From: Flavobacteriales bacterium UBA7325
Lineage (GTDB): Bacteria; Bacteroidota; Bacteroidia; Flavobacteriales_D; Crocinitomicaceae
Assembly: GCA_002471375.1 (NCBI GenBank)
Contig: DKPV01000024.1
Span: forward strand, 1 to 42,429
Reading direction: 5' to 3'
DNA: 42,429 nt
In this document: piece after piece, positions 18,061 to 26,447 of the stretch
How the letters are laid out: every line of letters begins with the position of its first letter
How positions within the stretch are numbered: position 1 is the stretch's first letter
Translations under genes and position numbers: made by a program
Notes under the pieces: generated by a model
Told to the model about the DNA's origin: nothing
Database searches by the model: none
Seen by the model: the letters and a program-made list of their open reading frames with translations, nothing else

Positions 18061-18762
18061 ATGAAGAGTCTATCTATATTATTTCTATTGTTTGCGCTGA
18101 TAATCGCTAGTTGCACTATTCAAAAACGTATACATAGACCTGGATGGGATGTACAGTGGAAGAAAAATTATAGGTCGACAGATTCTTCTGAGACGGAGGG
18201 AGAGAAACTGTATCCTACTGACCACGAGGAAGCAGAAAAGATCTATTCTGAGGCGGATAAGACAATTCCAAAGAAGAAAGAAGTCAACGCGGAAGCAGAG
18301 AAGCACGAACTAGGTGAAATTCATAATAAGACTGAAAAACGTAAAAGTTTAAGCGAATTATCCGATCCTACTTTCTTAGCGGAATTTGAAGAAGATCCAT
18401 TAGTTATTGAAGAATTGGTTATCCAAACTGAATTGGAGGAAGAGGAGCCCGAAAAGCCAGAACAAGGCATTTTATGGTTAATAATTGTCTTGGTTGCTTG
18501 TCTCTTAATAGTAGGTGGAGCATTTGTGATAATTTATGGTGGAAGCCTTGCTGCAATAATTCTTGGCCTCACATTCGTGATTGTAGGATTAGTATTGGTA
18601 TTTGCTGGAATTGCACTCACTGCAGGTGGCGCTAAATATCCTGAACCCAAGAAGGATCCAACTATTGAAGACCGAGAAAAAGCGGCAAAAAAGAAGAAAA
18701 AGGCGGCAATTGCTTTAGGTGCCCTTGCCGTATTGCTTATAGCCGCTATTGCTATCTTTTGA
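18061..18762 (+). CDS. Lipoprotein with C-terminal membrane segments, function unknown
   Basis: 233 residues from ATG at 18061, which opens a lipoprotein signal peptide (MKSLSILFLLFALIIASC, lipobox IASC). A longer in-frame start at 17959 would bury this signal and is rejected. After CTIQKRIHRPGWDVQWKK, a phrase often seen at the front of flavobacterial lipoproteins, comes a highly charged Glu/Lys-rich region (about 30-135). Two adjacent hydrophobic segments follow (about 142-197, LWLIIVLVACLLIVGG and LAAIILGLTFVIVG), then a Lys-rich loop and a final hydrophobic stretch of about 18 residues. A lipoprotein that also has membrane spans would be unusual. Convergent with ileS, with 12 bp between the stops. 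Confidence 0.72.
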   Translation: MKSLSILFLLFALIIASCTIQKRIHRPGWDVQWKKNYRSTDSSETEGEKLYPTDHEEAEKIYSEADKTIPKKKEVNAEAEKHELGEIHNKTEKRKSLSELSDPTFLAEFEEDPLVIEELVIQTELEEEEPEKPEQGILWLIIVLVACLLIVGGAFVIIYGGSLAAIILGLTFVIVGLVLVFAGIALTAGGAKYPEPKKDPTIEDREKAAKKKKKAAIALGALAVLLIAAIAIF

Positions 18763-18774
18763 CCGAAGTAATTT

Positions 18775-21700
18775 CTATTGCTTTACTAAATCAATCTTTG
18801 CGTCTTCAGCTTCTACTAAATCTGTAACAAGAGCATCCGAACCAACTGCGCCGAACTGTACATCTGTCGCAAGTACTTCGTTGCAAACGTATTGCTTATT
18901 TGACAAGATTGCGTCTTGAATAACTTCATTTGTATCAAGTGTTAAAAGGATTTTATCCGTTACCTCCAATCCAGAATCTTTTCTTAGATTTTGTACACGA
19001 TTGATCAACTCTCTTGCTATTCCCTCAGACTTTAATTCATCCGATAGTGTCACGTCAAGTGCGACAGTGAGGTTTCCATCTGAACTAACAGTCCAACCTG
19101 GGATATCCTGAGCAGTTATTTCAAAGTCAGCCATGTCTAACGAAATTAATGTGCCATCAACCTCACCTGTCCATCCCTCGTTTGTTTCCACCGATCGAAT
19201 ATCATCAGCCGTCATTTGATTTACCAATGCAGCAATCGCTTTCATTTGCTTACCATATTTTGGACCGATAGTCTTAAAGTTCGGCTTGATCTGTTTAACT
19301 AAAACACCACTACCTTCTTGTAAAAGTTCTAATTCTTTCACATTTACTTCAGCTAAGATTAAATCCTTTACGTGCAGCAAATTCTTTGCGAATTCCGGAT
19401 CCAAGGCAGGAACCATAATCTTTTGAAGCGGTTGACGAACCCTTAAGCGTTCCTTTTTTCGCAAGCCTAGCGTTAACGATGAAGTGCGTTGGGCAATATC
19501 CATTTGCGCTTCAAGTTCAAGATTAATTGCATTTTCATCGATTTTAGGGAAATCTGCAAGATGTACAGAAGTCGTCTCGTTTCCGTTAAGATCCCGGTAC
19601 AACTGATCCATAAAGAATGGCGCAATTGGAGAACCAAGTAGGGCCACTGTATTCAAACACTTATGGAGTGTCTGGTAAGCAGCCATCTTATCTTCGGTTA
19701 TATCACCAACCCAGAAACGTTTTCTACATAATCTCACATACCAGTTTGATAAGTGATCATTGACAAAATCTTGGATTAATCTTCCGGCGCGCGTTGGCTC
19801 AAATGCATCGAACGAACCATCAACCTCTTTCACAAGGGAGTTTAACTTAGATAAGATCCATCGATCGATTTCAGTTTTATACTCGGTTGTGTGGGTGTTT
19901 GGGTCGAATCCGTCAATGTTGGCATACAAGGCGAAGAATGAGTATGTGTTATAGAGTGTACCGAAGAATTTTCGTTGTACTTCTTTTAGGCCATCAGTAT
20001 CGAATTTCAAATTATCCCATGGCTGTGCATTCGTAATCATATACCAACGTGTAGCATCTGCTCCGAATTGATCAAAAGTCTCAAACGGATCAACGGCGTT
20101 ACCCAAACGTTTGGACATTTTCTGTCCATTCTTATCAAGCACCAACCCGTTAGAAACAACATTTTTATACGCTACTGAATCAAACACCATAGTAGAGATA
20201 GCATGAAGCGTATAAAACCATCCACGGGTTTGGTCAACACCCTCCGCTATAAAGTCACCAGGATAGCTCTTATTTCCATCAATCATTTCCTTATTCTCAA
20301 ATGGGTAGTGCCATTGAGCGTATGGCATAGAGCCGGAATCAAACCATACATCGATTAGGTCTGCTTCACGATTCATTGGTTTTCCTGATGGAGATACCAA
20401 CGTGATTTGATCCATATAATCTTTGTGTAGATCAATTTTCGAATAATTATCATCTGACATGTTCCCAACCTCGAAACTTTCGAGAGGATTGGCAGCCATA
20501 ATACCAGCTTCCACTGATATATCACATTCAGCTTTTAATTGCTCAATAGAAGAAATATTGATTTGCTCTGTGCCATCTTCCGATGTCCATATTGGAATTG
20601 GAATTCCCCAGTACCTTGATCGACTTAGGTTCCAGTCATTTGCATTTTCAAGCCATTTACCAAATCGCCCTACTCCTGTTGATTCAGGTTTCCAATTGAT
20701 TGTGTCATTCAGCTGCATCATTCGTTCGCGAACTGAAGTAACTTTAACGAACCATGAATCGAGGGGGTAATAGAGAACAGGTTTATCAGTGCGCCAGCAA
20801 TGAGGGTAACTGTGCACATATTTCTCAACTCTGAAGGCACGATTCTCAATTTTTAGTTTGATAGCGATCTCAACATCTACCGATTTCTGAGGTGCTTCGC
20901 CATCATCGTAGTATTCATTTTTTACATATTTTCCAGCGAGTTCACCCATATGAGAAGTGAATCTACCTTGCAAATCTACTAGGGGCACAGGATTTCCTCT
21001 ATCATCAAGAACAAGTAATCCTGGAACACCTGCATCAGCTGCAACTTTCGCATCATCTGCACCAAATGTTGGTGCTGTATGAACGATCCCTGTTCCGTCT
21101 TCTGTCGTTACAAAATCACCAGTAATTACCTGAAACGCAGCTTCAGAATCTTGATAAGGCTGTGCATAAGGGAGTAACTGCTTGTACCTTAGACCAGCTA
21201 GATCGGCACCTAAACACTCTCCAATGATCGAATAAGGAATTTGCTTATCTCCTTCTTTGTAGGAGTCAAGTTGTTCCTCTGACTCAGCGAGAACATATGG
21301 TTTCTTGTTAAATTGATAGCTTACCAGCTTCTTTGCAAGAACTACATTAATTGGTTCAAACGTATATTGGTTGTAGGTCTTAACTACAACGTACTCAATT
21401 TTAGGTCCTACAGTCAGCGCAGTATTTGATGGAAGCGTCCATGGTGTTGTTGTCCAAGCCATGAACATGAGATCTCTATCGATTCCAAACGGTGTGGATT
21501 GACCATCAATCATCTTGAATTGAGCTACAACTGTAGTATCTGTGACATTTTGATAACAACCAGGTTGGTTGATTTCATGAGACGAAAGACCCGTACCTGC
21601 TTTTGGGGAATAAGGCTGAATAGTGTAGCCTTTATACATGAGATCTTTATTGTATAACTCACCAAGGAGCCACCAAACAGATTCCATATATTTTGAATCG

Positions 21701-22158
21701 TAAGTAATGTATGGATCATTCATGTCGACCCAATATCCCATACGACGCGTAAGATCGTTCCAAATGTCCGTGTAACGCATTACTGCCTTCTTACAGGCAT
21801 TGTTGTAATCCTCCACTGATATTTTCGTGCCAATATCCTCTTTAGTGATTCCAAGTTCTTTTTCAACTCCAAGCTCAACAGGAAGACCATGAGTATCCCA
21901 TCCAGCTTTTCGTTTTACTTGAAAACCTTTAAGTGTTTTGTAGCGACAAAAAATATCCTTAATCGAACGTCCCATGGCATGGTGAATTCCTGGAAGTCCA
22001 TTCGCAGAGGGAGGCCCCTCAAAAAAAATGAACGGTGGATTTCCTTCTCTGTTGTCTACTGATTGTTCGAAAACATTTTCAGCATCCCATTTTTTTAATA
22101 CTGAATCTGCAACTTCAGGAAGGTTTAAACCTTTGTACGTAGGGTATTTTTGACTCAT
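18775..22158 (-). CDS. ileS: Isoleucyl-tRNA synthetase (long form)
   Basis: 1127 residues, the length expected for Bacteroidota. The HIGH-type motif is GIHH within PSANGLPGIHHAMG (about 51-63). Also present are FRRKAGWDTHGLPVE-like VKRKAGWDTHGLP, the editing domain with MAWTTTPWTLPSNTAL, the catalytic core WFDSGSMPYAQW, and the KMSKR loop in GQKMSKRLGNAVDP (around residue 690), followed by an anticodon-binding domain and a C-terminal extension. The enzyme charges tRNA-Ile and edits valine, in the cytosol. The length and overall form fit the eukaryote-like class of bacterial IleS, which in other bacteria is associated with low mupirocin sensitivity; that is family knowledge, not seen here. An exact -7 promoter element lies at 22182-22189. 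Confidence 0.97.
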   Translation of the reverse strand: MSQKYPTYKGLNLPEVADSVLKKWDAENVFEQSVDNREGNPPFIFFEGPPSANGLPGIHHAMGRSIKDIFCRYKTLKGFQVKRKAGWDTHGLPVELGVEKELGITKEDIGTKISVEDYNNACKKAVMRYTDIWNDLTRRMGYWVDMNDPYITYDSKYMESVWWLLGELYNKDLMYKGYTIQPYSPKAGTGLSSHEINQPGCYQNVTDTTVVAQFKMIDGQSTPFGIDRDLMFMAWTTTPWTLPSNTALTVGPKIEYVVVKTYNQYTFEPINVVLAKKLVSYQFNKKPYVLAESEEQLDSYKEGDKQIPYSIIGECLGADLAGLRYKQLLPYAQPYQDSEAAFQVITGDFVTTEDGTGIVHTAPTFGADDAKVAADAGVPGLLVLDDRGNPVPLVDLQGRFTSHMGELAGKYVKNEYYDDGEAPQKSVDVEIAIKLKIENRAFRVEKYVHSYPHCWRTDKPVLYYPLDSWFVKVTSVRERMMQLNDTINWKPESTGVGRFGKWLENANDWNLSRSRYWGIPIPIWTSEDGTEQINISSIEQLKAECDISVEAGIMAANPLESFEVGNMSDDNYSKIDLHKDYMDQITLVSPSGKPMNREADLIDVWFDSGSMPYAQWHYPFENKEMIDGNKSYPGDFIAEGVDQTRGWFYTLHAISTMVFDSVAYKNVVSNGLVLDKNGQKMSKRLGNAVDPFETFDQFGADATRWYMITNAQPWDNLKFDTDGLKEVQRKFFGTLYNTYSFFALYANIDGFDPNTHTTEYKTEIDRWILSKLNSLVKEVDGSFDAFEPTRAGRLIQDFVNDHLSNWYVRLCRKRFWVGDITEDKMAAYQTLHKCLNTVALLGSPIAPFFMDQLYRDLNGNETTSVHLADFPKIDENAINLELEAQMDIAQRTSSLTLGLRKKERLRVRQPLQKIMVPALDPEFAKNLLHVKDLILAEVNVKELELLQEGSGVLVKQIKPNFKTIGPKYGKQMKAIAALVNQMTADDIRSVETNEGWTGEVDGTLISLDMADFEITAQDIPGWTVSSDGNLTVALDVTLSDELKSEGIARELINRVQNLRKDSGLEVTDKILLTLDTNEVIQDAILSNKQYVCNEVLATDVQFGAVGSDALVTDLVEAEDAKIDLVKQ

Positions 22159-22181
22159 CTTATAGGTAATAATTGAATCGG

Positions 22182-22189
22182 CAAAGTTA
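22182..22189 (-). promoter_or_regulatory. -7 promoter element of ileS
   Basis: The minus strand reads TAACTTTG, an exact TAnnTTTG match, 23 bp before the ileS ATG. No tRNA-sensing T-box-like leader is possible in such a short 5' region. No clear -33 element. Confidence 0.6.
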
Positions 22190-22372
22190 CGAAAAACTTA
22201 CGTTGAACGATGTCGTGAAATGTGGCATTGTTCTTGGGAATTAATTAATCATCCAATAATAATTGTGTTTTAGAAAATTTTCGTTCAAGCCTTTGACGAT
22301 TTTCAATCATATTGTGGATAGATTGTCAGCAAGTATTTCCTTGACCAGTAGAGTGAAACTTGAAGTAATATC

Positions 22373-22380
22373 TATCTTTG
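22373..22380 (+). promoter_or_regulatory. -7 promoter element for a candidate small RNA
   Basis: TATCTTTG, followed by C, is an exact TAnnTTTG match in the ileS/SGNH divergent region, 34 bp before a strong terminator hairpin and 118 bp before the nearest plus-strand gene. No good -33 element was identified. Confidence 0.45.
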
Positions 22381-22385
22381 CAGTA

Positions 22386-22456
22386 CCACACTCATGCAAG
22401 GGTAAAGTAAACCAAAAGGGCATTATCTTCATTTGATAATGCGCTTTTATTATTTT
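22386..22456 (+). ncRNA. Candidate small RNA or attenuated leader
   Basis: A -7 element (22373-22380) is followed by about 30 unstructured bases and then an intrinsic terminator (22414-22457), predicting a transcript of about 70 nt. There is no upstream plus-strand gene that this terminator could serve (ileS runs the other way), and the only ATG inside (22394) opens three codons before a stop. A second exact -7 element at 22471-22478 restarts transcription for the downstream gene. Alternatives: a leader with attenuation ahead of the SGNH-like gene, or chance. The 5' end is estimated from the promoter. Confidence 0.4.
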
Positions 22457-22457
22457 T
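22414..22457 (+). terminator. Intrinsic terminator in the ileS/SGNH intergenic region
   Basis: A 14-bp stem with a single mismatch, AAAAGGGCATTATC (22414-22427) / GATAATGCGCTTTT (22435-22448), a 7-nt loop, then T-rich TTATTTTTT. The A-rich left arm makes it usable in both directions, so it could also stop minus-strand transcripts. Confidence 0.75.
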
Positions 22458-22470
22458 TCTAACTCTTGAT

Positions 22471-22478
22471 TATCTTTG
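22471..22478 (+). promoter_or_regulatory. -7 promoter element of the SGNH-like gene
   Basis: TATCTTTG is an exact TAnnTTTG match, 19 bp before the ATG at 22498, directly after the T tract of the preceding terminator. Confidence 0.6.
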
Positions 22479-22497
22479 CATCATAATCAATCAATTA

Positions 22498-23280
22498 ATG
22501 TTGAAAAAAGTAGGAATTCTTCTATTTCAGGCAATTATCCCATCGATAATTGTATTCTCATTTATGGACTTACTGACTTCTAGTCAGAAAGACCAAGCTA
22601 TGAACATACTCTTTATTGGGAATAGTTACACCTACGAAAATGATGGCATTGATCAACATTTAAATGCACTTCTAAATTCTTCGCATGATAGTAGAATCGA
22701 GTATCGATTTGTAACGCGTGCAGCAGAGGGTAAATATCACCTCATGACACATTGGTATGACGAGGAGACGCAAAATCTATTCAAGTCGAGAAGGTGGGAT
22801 AAAGTAATTATGCAAGAGTATAATTCGGGACCTTTGAAGACAGTTTCGGAGTTTACAGCATACGCCGAGAAATGGGAGCATTTGATAAAATCCGAAAACA
22901 GCTCAACAGAGATATACCTTTTTTCAACCTGGAAGTACAGTAAGTCCGCAGGAATGGAAGAGAAGCTGTATTCCGCTTATGATAAACTTTCTACTAAAAT
23001 TAAAGCCGGAGTTGTTCCTGTTGGATATCTTTGGAAGAGTTTGGAGGGGAAAGTAAATCTTTACCATGAAGATGGTGCTCATCCAAATCGTAAAGGAACG
23101 TTTTTAACTGCCTGTTTGTTCTATGAGCAAATGTTTGGGAAAGATGTAACAAAAACGAAGAACACTGATGTTGTGATTTCAGGGGGAATGCAAACGAAAT
23201 TGAAAAGGTGGGCACATGAGTTTAATCTCCACTCTAGAGTTCCGCTCGCGCAAGTGACTAATTCTTCATCTTCTAATTAA
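22498..23280 (+). CDS. SGNH/GDSL-hydrolase-like exported protein
   Basis: 260 residues. An N-terminal hydrophobic segment (about 5-28) acts as a signal peptide or anchor. Then comes ILFIGNSYTYENDG (about 38-51), which matches block I of SGNH hydrolases with the nucleophile Ser in GNS, QEYNSGP (about 104-110) with a candidate block III Asn, and GAHPNRKGTFLTACLFY (about 196-212) with the Asp/His pair of block V. These enzymes are esterases acting on acyl, acetyl or carbohydrate ester bonds, here probably in the periplasm; the substrate cannot be told. The last ~15 residues are polar with a run of serines and there is no T9SS tail. Single-gene unit with its own -7 element. Confidence 0.75.
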   Translation: MLKKVGILLFQAIIPSIIVFSFMDLLTSSQKDQAMNILFIGNSYTYENDGIDQHLNALLNSSHDSRIEYRFVTRAAEGKYHLMTHWYDEETQNLFKSRRWDKVIMQEYNSGPLKTVSEFTAYAEKWEHLIKSENSSTEIYLFSTWKYSKSAGMEEKLYSAYDKLSTKIKAGVVPVGYLWKSLEGKVNLYHEDGAHPNRKGTFLTACLFYEQMFGKDVTKTKNTDVVISGGMQTKLKRWAHEFNLHSRVPLAQVTNSSSSN

Positions 23281-23324
23281 GAGATTCCTTCGGTGTTTAG
23301 CGTGCACAACAAACGTTAAATTAG

Positions 23325-23332
23325 TACCTTTG
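23325..23332 (+). promoter_or_regulatory. -7 promoter element of dxs
   Basis: TACCTTTG is an exact TAnnTTTG match, 67 bp before the ATG at 23400. No -33 element is obvious. Confidence 0.5.
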
Positions 23333-23399
23333 AGAAATAAGCAAGTAAAAAATTTGTTCATGCAACAATGATCACCTACATTTGTTTTGTTTAACGTTT

Positions 23400-25352
23400 A
23401 TGAAAAAGTATCAAACGGGATCGTTTCTTTCACAAATAGATTTTCCAGAAGATCTACGTGAAAAATTTGCGCTTGAGGATCTACCGCAGGTTTCAGGAGA
23501 GGTACGTCAGTACATTGTCGATGTAATCTCGGAAATAGGAAACAGTCATTTTGGAGCGAGTCTGGGTGTGGTTGAGCTAACAGTCGCATTACATTATGTC
23601 TTCAATACTCCTTACGACCAATTGGTTTGGGACGTTGGACATCAGGCATATGGGCATAAAATCTTAACCGGTAGAAAAGATACTTTCCCAACGAATAGAA
23701 CTAAAGGGGGGATTTCTGGCTTCCCAAAACGTTCCGAAAGTGAATTCGACACATTTGGTGTTGGTCATTCTTCAACTTCTATCTCAGCTGCACTTGGAAT
23801 GGCTGTGGCTAGTAAATATAAAGGAGAAAAAGAGCGTCAACATATTGCGGTAATTGGCGATGGTGCAATGACAGCAGGTTTGGCTTTTGAAGGCATGAAT
23901 CATGCTGGATATGAGAAAGACGCAAATCTTCTTATTGTATTAAACGACAATTGCATGTCAATTGACCCTAATGTCGGTGCGCTTAAAGAATATCTCACTG
24001 ACATTACAACATCGCATACCTACAATAAAGTTAAAGACGATGTTTGGCAACTTCTGGGAAAGGTTTCAAAATTTGGACCGGATGCTCAATCTATCGTCTC
24101 GAAAATATCAAGTGCTCTGAAAGGCTCATTACTGAATCAAAGTAATTTATTTGAATCGTTGAACTTTAGATATTTTGGTCCAGTTGATGGTCATGATGTT
24201 GTTGGTTTAGCGAAGGTAATGGAAGATCTGAAAGACATTCCGGGACCTAAAATATTACATTGTATCACACGCAAAGGAGCTGGCTTTAAATATTCCGAGG
24301 AGGGTAATCCAACTAAGTGGCATGCACCGGGATTATTTAACAAGGATACGGGAGAGATTGTGAAAGTGGTTCCTAAATCACCACAACCACCGAAATATCA
24401 AGACGTCTTTGGTCATACAATTGTAGAATTGGCTGAGAAGAATGATAAAATTATGGGAATCACTCCCGCTATGCCAACAGGTTGTTCGCTCAATTACATG
24501 ATGAAAGCGATGCCTGACAGAGCATTCGATGTTGGTATTGCTGAACAACATGCTGTTACTTTTTCCGCTGGTCTCGCGACTCAGGGAATGGTACCATTTT
24601 GTAACATATATTCCTCATTCATGCAGCGAGCTTTTGATCAAGTCTTGCATGATGTGGCCCTTCAGAATTTAAACGTTGTTTTCTGTCTCGATAGAGGTGG
24701 GCTGGTAGGAGCTGATGGCGCGACGCACCATGGAGCTTATGATCTATCTTATATGAGATGCATTCCCAATATGATTGTGAGTGCCCCAATGGATGATTCT
24801 GAACTGCGTAATCTCATGTATACTGCCCAGCAAGACAACATGGGGCCATTTACGATACGCTACCCAAGAGGAGCTGCAATCAACACTGAATGGAAATCTG
24901 CATTGAAGGAGGTTAAAGTTGGTACTGGAAGGAAGATTAATGATGGGAAAGATATAGCCGTATTAACGATAGGTCATCCTGGAAATTTTGCGCAGGAAGC
25001 GATTACAGACCTTAAAGCTTCAGGGGCCTCTGTAGCTCATTATGATATGCGCTTTGTGAAACCAATAGATGAAACAATGCTACATGAGGTCTTCACGAAA
25101 TTTGACAAGGTGATCACAGTTGAAGATGGCTGTCTCATGGGAGGTTTTGGATCAGCAGTAATTGAATTTATGAGTGATCAGCATTATAGCGCTGAGGTTA
25201 AACGACTCGGAATACCGGATGAGTATATTCATCATGGAACACAGAAAGAACTTTGGAACGATTGCAAATTTGACGCCGAACATATTGCAGAAACAATTAA
25301 AAAAATGCTTCAGCTAGACGTCAAAACAGTTGATAAGGCTGCGCGATCATAG
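23400..25352 (+). CDS. dxs: 1-deoxy-D-xylulose-5-phosphate synthase
   Basis: 650 residues from the ATG at 23400 (MKKYQTGSFLS); a TTG six codons upstream in frame is less likely. Thiamine-diphosphate transketolase fold: VWDVGHQAYGHKILTGR (about 70-87), FGVGHSSTSISAALGMA, the cofactor motif GDGAMTAGLAFEGMNHAG...LNDNCMSI, the pyrimidine domain with DVGIAEQHAVTFSAGLA (about 380-396, catalytic Glu in AEQH) and CLDRGGLVGADGATHHGAYD, and a C-terminal transketolase domain. It condenses pyruvate and glyceraldehyde 3-phosphate, the first step of the MEP isoprenoid pathway, which feeds menaquinone and carotenoids. It is about 20-30 residues longer than E. coli Dxs, within range. The next gene starts 3 bp after the stop. 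Confidence 0.96.
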   Translation: MKKYQTGSFLSQIDFPEDLREKFALEDLPQVSGEVRQYIVDVISEIGNSHFGASLGVVELTVALHYVFNTPYDQLVWDVGHQAYGHKILTGRKDTFPTNRTKGGISGFPKRSESEFDTFGVGHSSTSISAALGMAVASKYKGEKERQHIAVIGDGAMTAGLAFEGMNHAGYEKDANLLIVLNDNCMSIDPNVGALKEYLTDITTSHTYNKVKDDVWQLLGKVSKFGPDAQSIVSKISSALKGSLLNQSNLFESLNFRYFGPVDGHDVVGLAKVMEDLKDIPGPKILHCITRKGAGFKYSEEGNPTKWHAPGLFNKDTGEIVKVVPKSPQPPKYQDVFGHTIVELAEKNDKIMGITPAMPTGCSLNYMMKAMPDRAFDVGIAEQHAVTFSAGLATQGMVPFCNIYSSFMQRAFDQVLHDVALQNLNVVFCLDRGGLVGADGATHHGAYDLSYMRCIPNMIVSAPMDDSELRNLMYTAQQDNMGPFTIRYPRGAAINTEWKSALKEVKVGTGRKINDGKDIAVLTIGHPGNFAQEAITDLKASGASVAHYDMRFVKPIDETMLHEVFTKFDKVITVEDGCLMGGFGSAVIEFMSDQHYSAEVKRLGIPDEYIHHGTQKELWNDCKFDAEHIAETIKKMLQLDVKTVDKAARS

Positions 25353-25355
25353 CAG

Positions 25356-26447
25356 ATGCAATCAGATAATGCTTCATACGACACGTTAATAATAGGAACG
25401 AGTCCATTGGCCATCACAGAGGCCGTTTACCAAAAGAGTCTTAAAAGAGCAGTTTTAAATATTGATAATAGAGGCATCATTGGCGGTGCATGGACAACCA
25501 TTAAGCATCAGGGCATACCAGAGGTGGAAATTGGATGTCACATTTGGGAAGTTCAAAAATGGGCTACTGATTTTTTAACTGCATTTTATAATCTACAACT
25601 TGCCCCACTTGATCCTCCTCCACGTTTATTCAAGAAGGGGGTCTCGATTCCATATGATTGGAAAATGAATCTTTCAACCAGCAAGTATATAGCTTCGAAA
25701 TGTTCTCGCTTGAAGTTTAAAGAGTTAAAGGCAGGAATGAAATCACCCGCACGAAGACTCACATTACTTCCTAGCAAGTATCTCTATCCAAGAGGGGGGG
25801 CTAAGGAGCTGTACCTTCGTGTTCTTGATAAGGTTAAAGAGAATGATTTAAATGTTCGTTTAAATACGAGTTTAGAAACCATTGACTTGACGGGTTCAGA
25901 TTGTAAAGTCGAATTGAGTAATGAACCGAATGTGTTGAATAGCGATAGATTGATCCTAACATCACTCTCAGATATTAAGAAGATTATGTTCGAAGATGGC
26001 ACTGAAATGAGTCCCGATACGAAACAAGTAGATTATATTCATCTTCATTTATTGGTGACGGGGTCTATACCACGCAAATTTTCCTATCATCGATTAATGG
26101 ATGATGATACCATTCATCGTGTCAGTGATATGACATTTCAAGTTCGTGAGGAACTTAATGATGGACAGGTGTTAATTTCCGTAGGGATACATGCCAAAAC
26201 CTATCACGCTAAATCACAGAAGGACTTATTGGATAGTATTTTTGATAAACTCAAAAAACGGAAATTAATAAACAAAGATGCCAAGCTCGATGCCCATGGA
26301 TTCAACGTTTTTCCATCCTATTATACGAGACCGGATTTACTCTCAAAAATTGAAGAACTATCAAAGGGGAAAATCACCATCTTGAGGTCTACGAGCTTTA
26401 CTTTTTCGTTTCATAATAGAAAGAAGCAATATCAAACTTTAGTCTAG
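25356..26447 (+). CDS. FAD/NAD(P)-binding Rossmann-type protein coupled to dxs, unknown function
   Basis: 363 residues. The N-terminus TLIIGTSPLAITEAVYQ (about 10-26) sits where a GxGxxG dinucleotide motif would be but reads GTSPLA, and GIIGGAWTT (about 41-49) matches the second glycine motif of UDP-galactopyranose mutase and protoporphyrinogen-oxidase-like flavoproteins. LYPRGGAKELY (about 147-157) corresponds to the P-GG--L substrate-domain motif of that superfamily. It starts 3 bp after dxs, so translational coupling is likely and an isoprenoid or pigment role is possible, but nothing in the sequence proves it. Its stop codon overlaps the stop of the convergent dehydrogenase gene. Whether it binds flavin is uncertain given the altered glycines. 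Confidence 0.65.
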   Translation: MQSDNASYDTLIIGTSPLAITEAVYQKSLKRAVLNIDNRGIIGGAWTTIKHQGIPEVEIGCHIWEVQKWATDFLTAFYNLQLAPLDPPPRLFKKGVSIPYDWKMNLSTSKYIASKCSRLKFKELKAGMKSPARRLTLLPSKYLYPRGGAKELYLRVLDKVKENDLNVRLNTSLETIDLTGSDCKVELSNEPNVLNSDRLILTSLSDIKKIMFEDGTEMSPDTKQVDYIHLHLLVTGSIPRKFSYHRLMDDDTIHRVSDMTFQVREELNDGQVLISVGIHAKTYHAKSQKDLLDSIFDKLKKRKLINKDAKLDAHGFNVFPSYYTRPDLLSKIEELSKGKITILRSTSFTFSFHNRKKQYQTLV

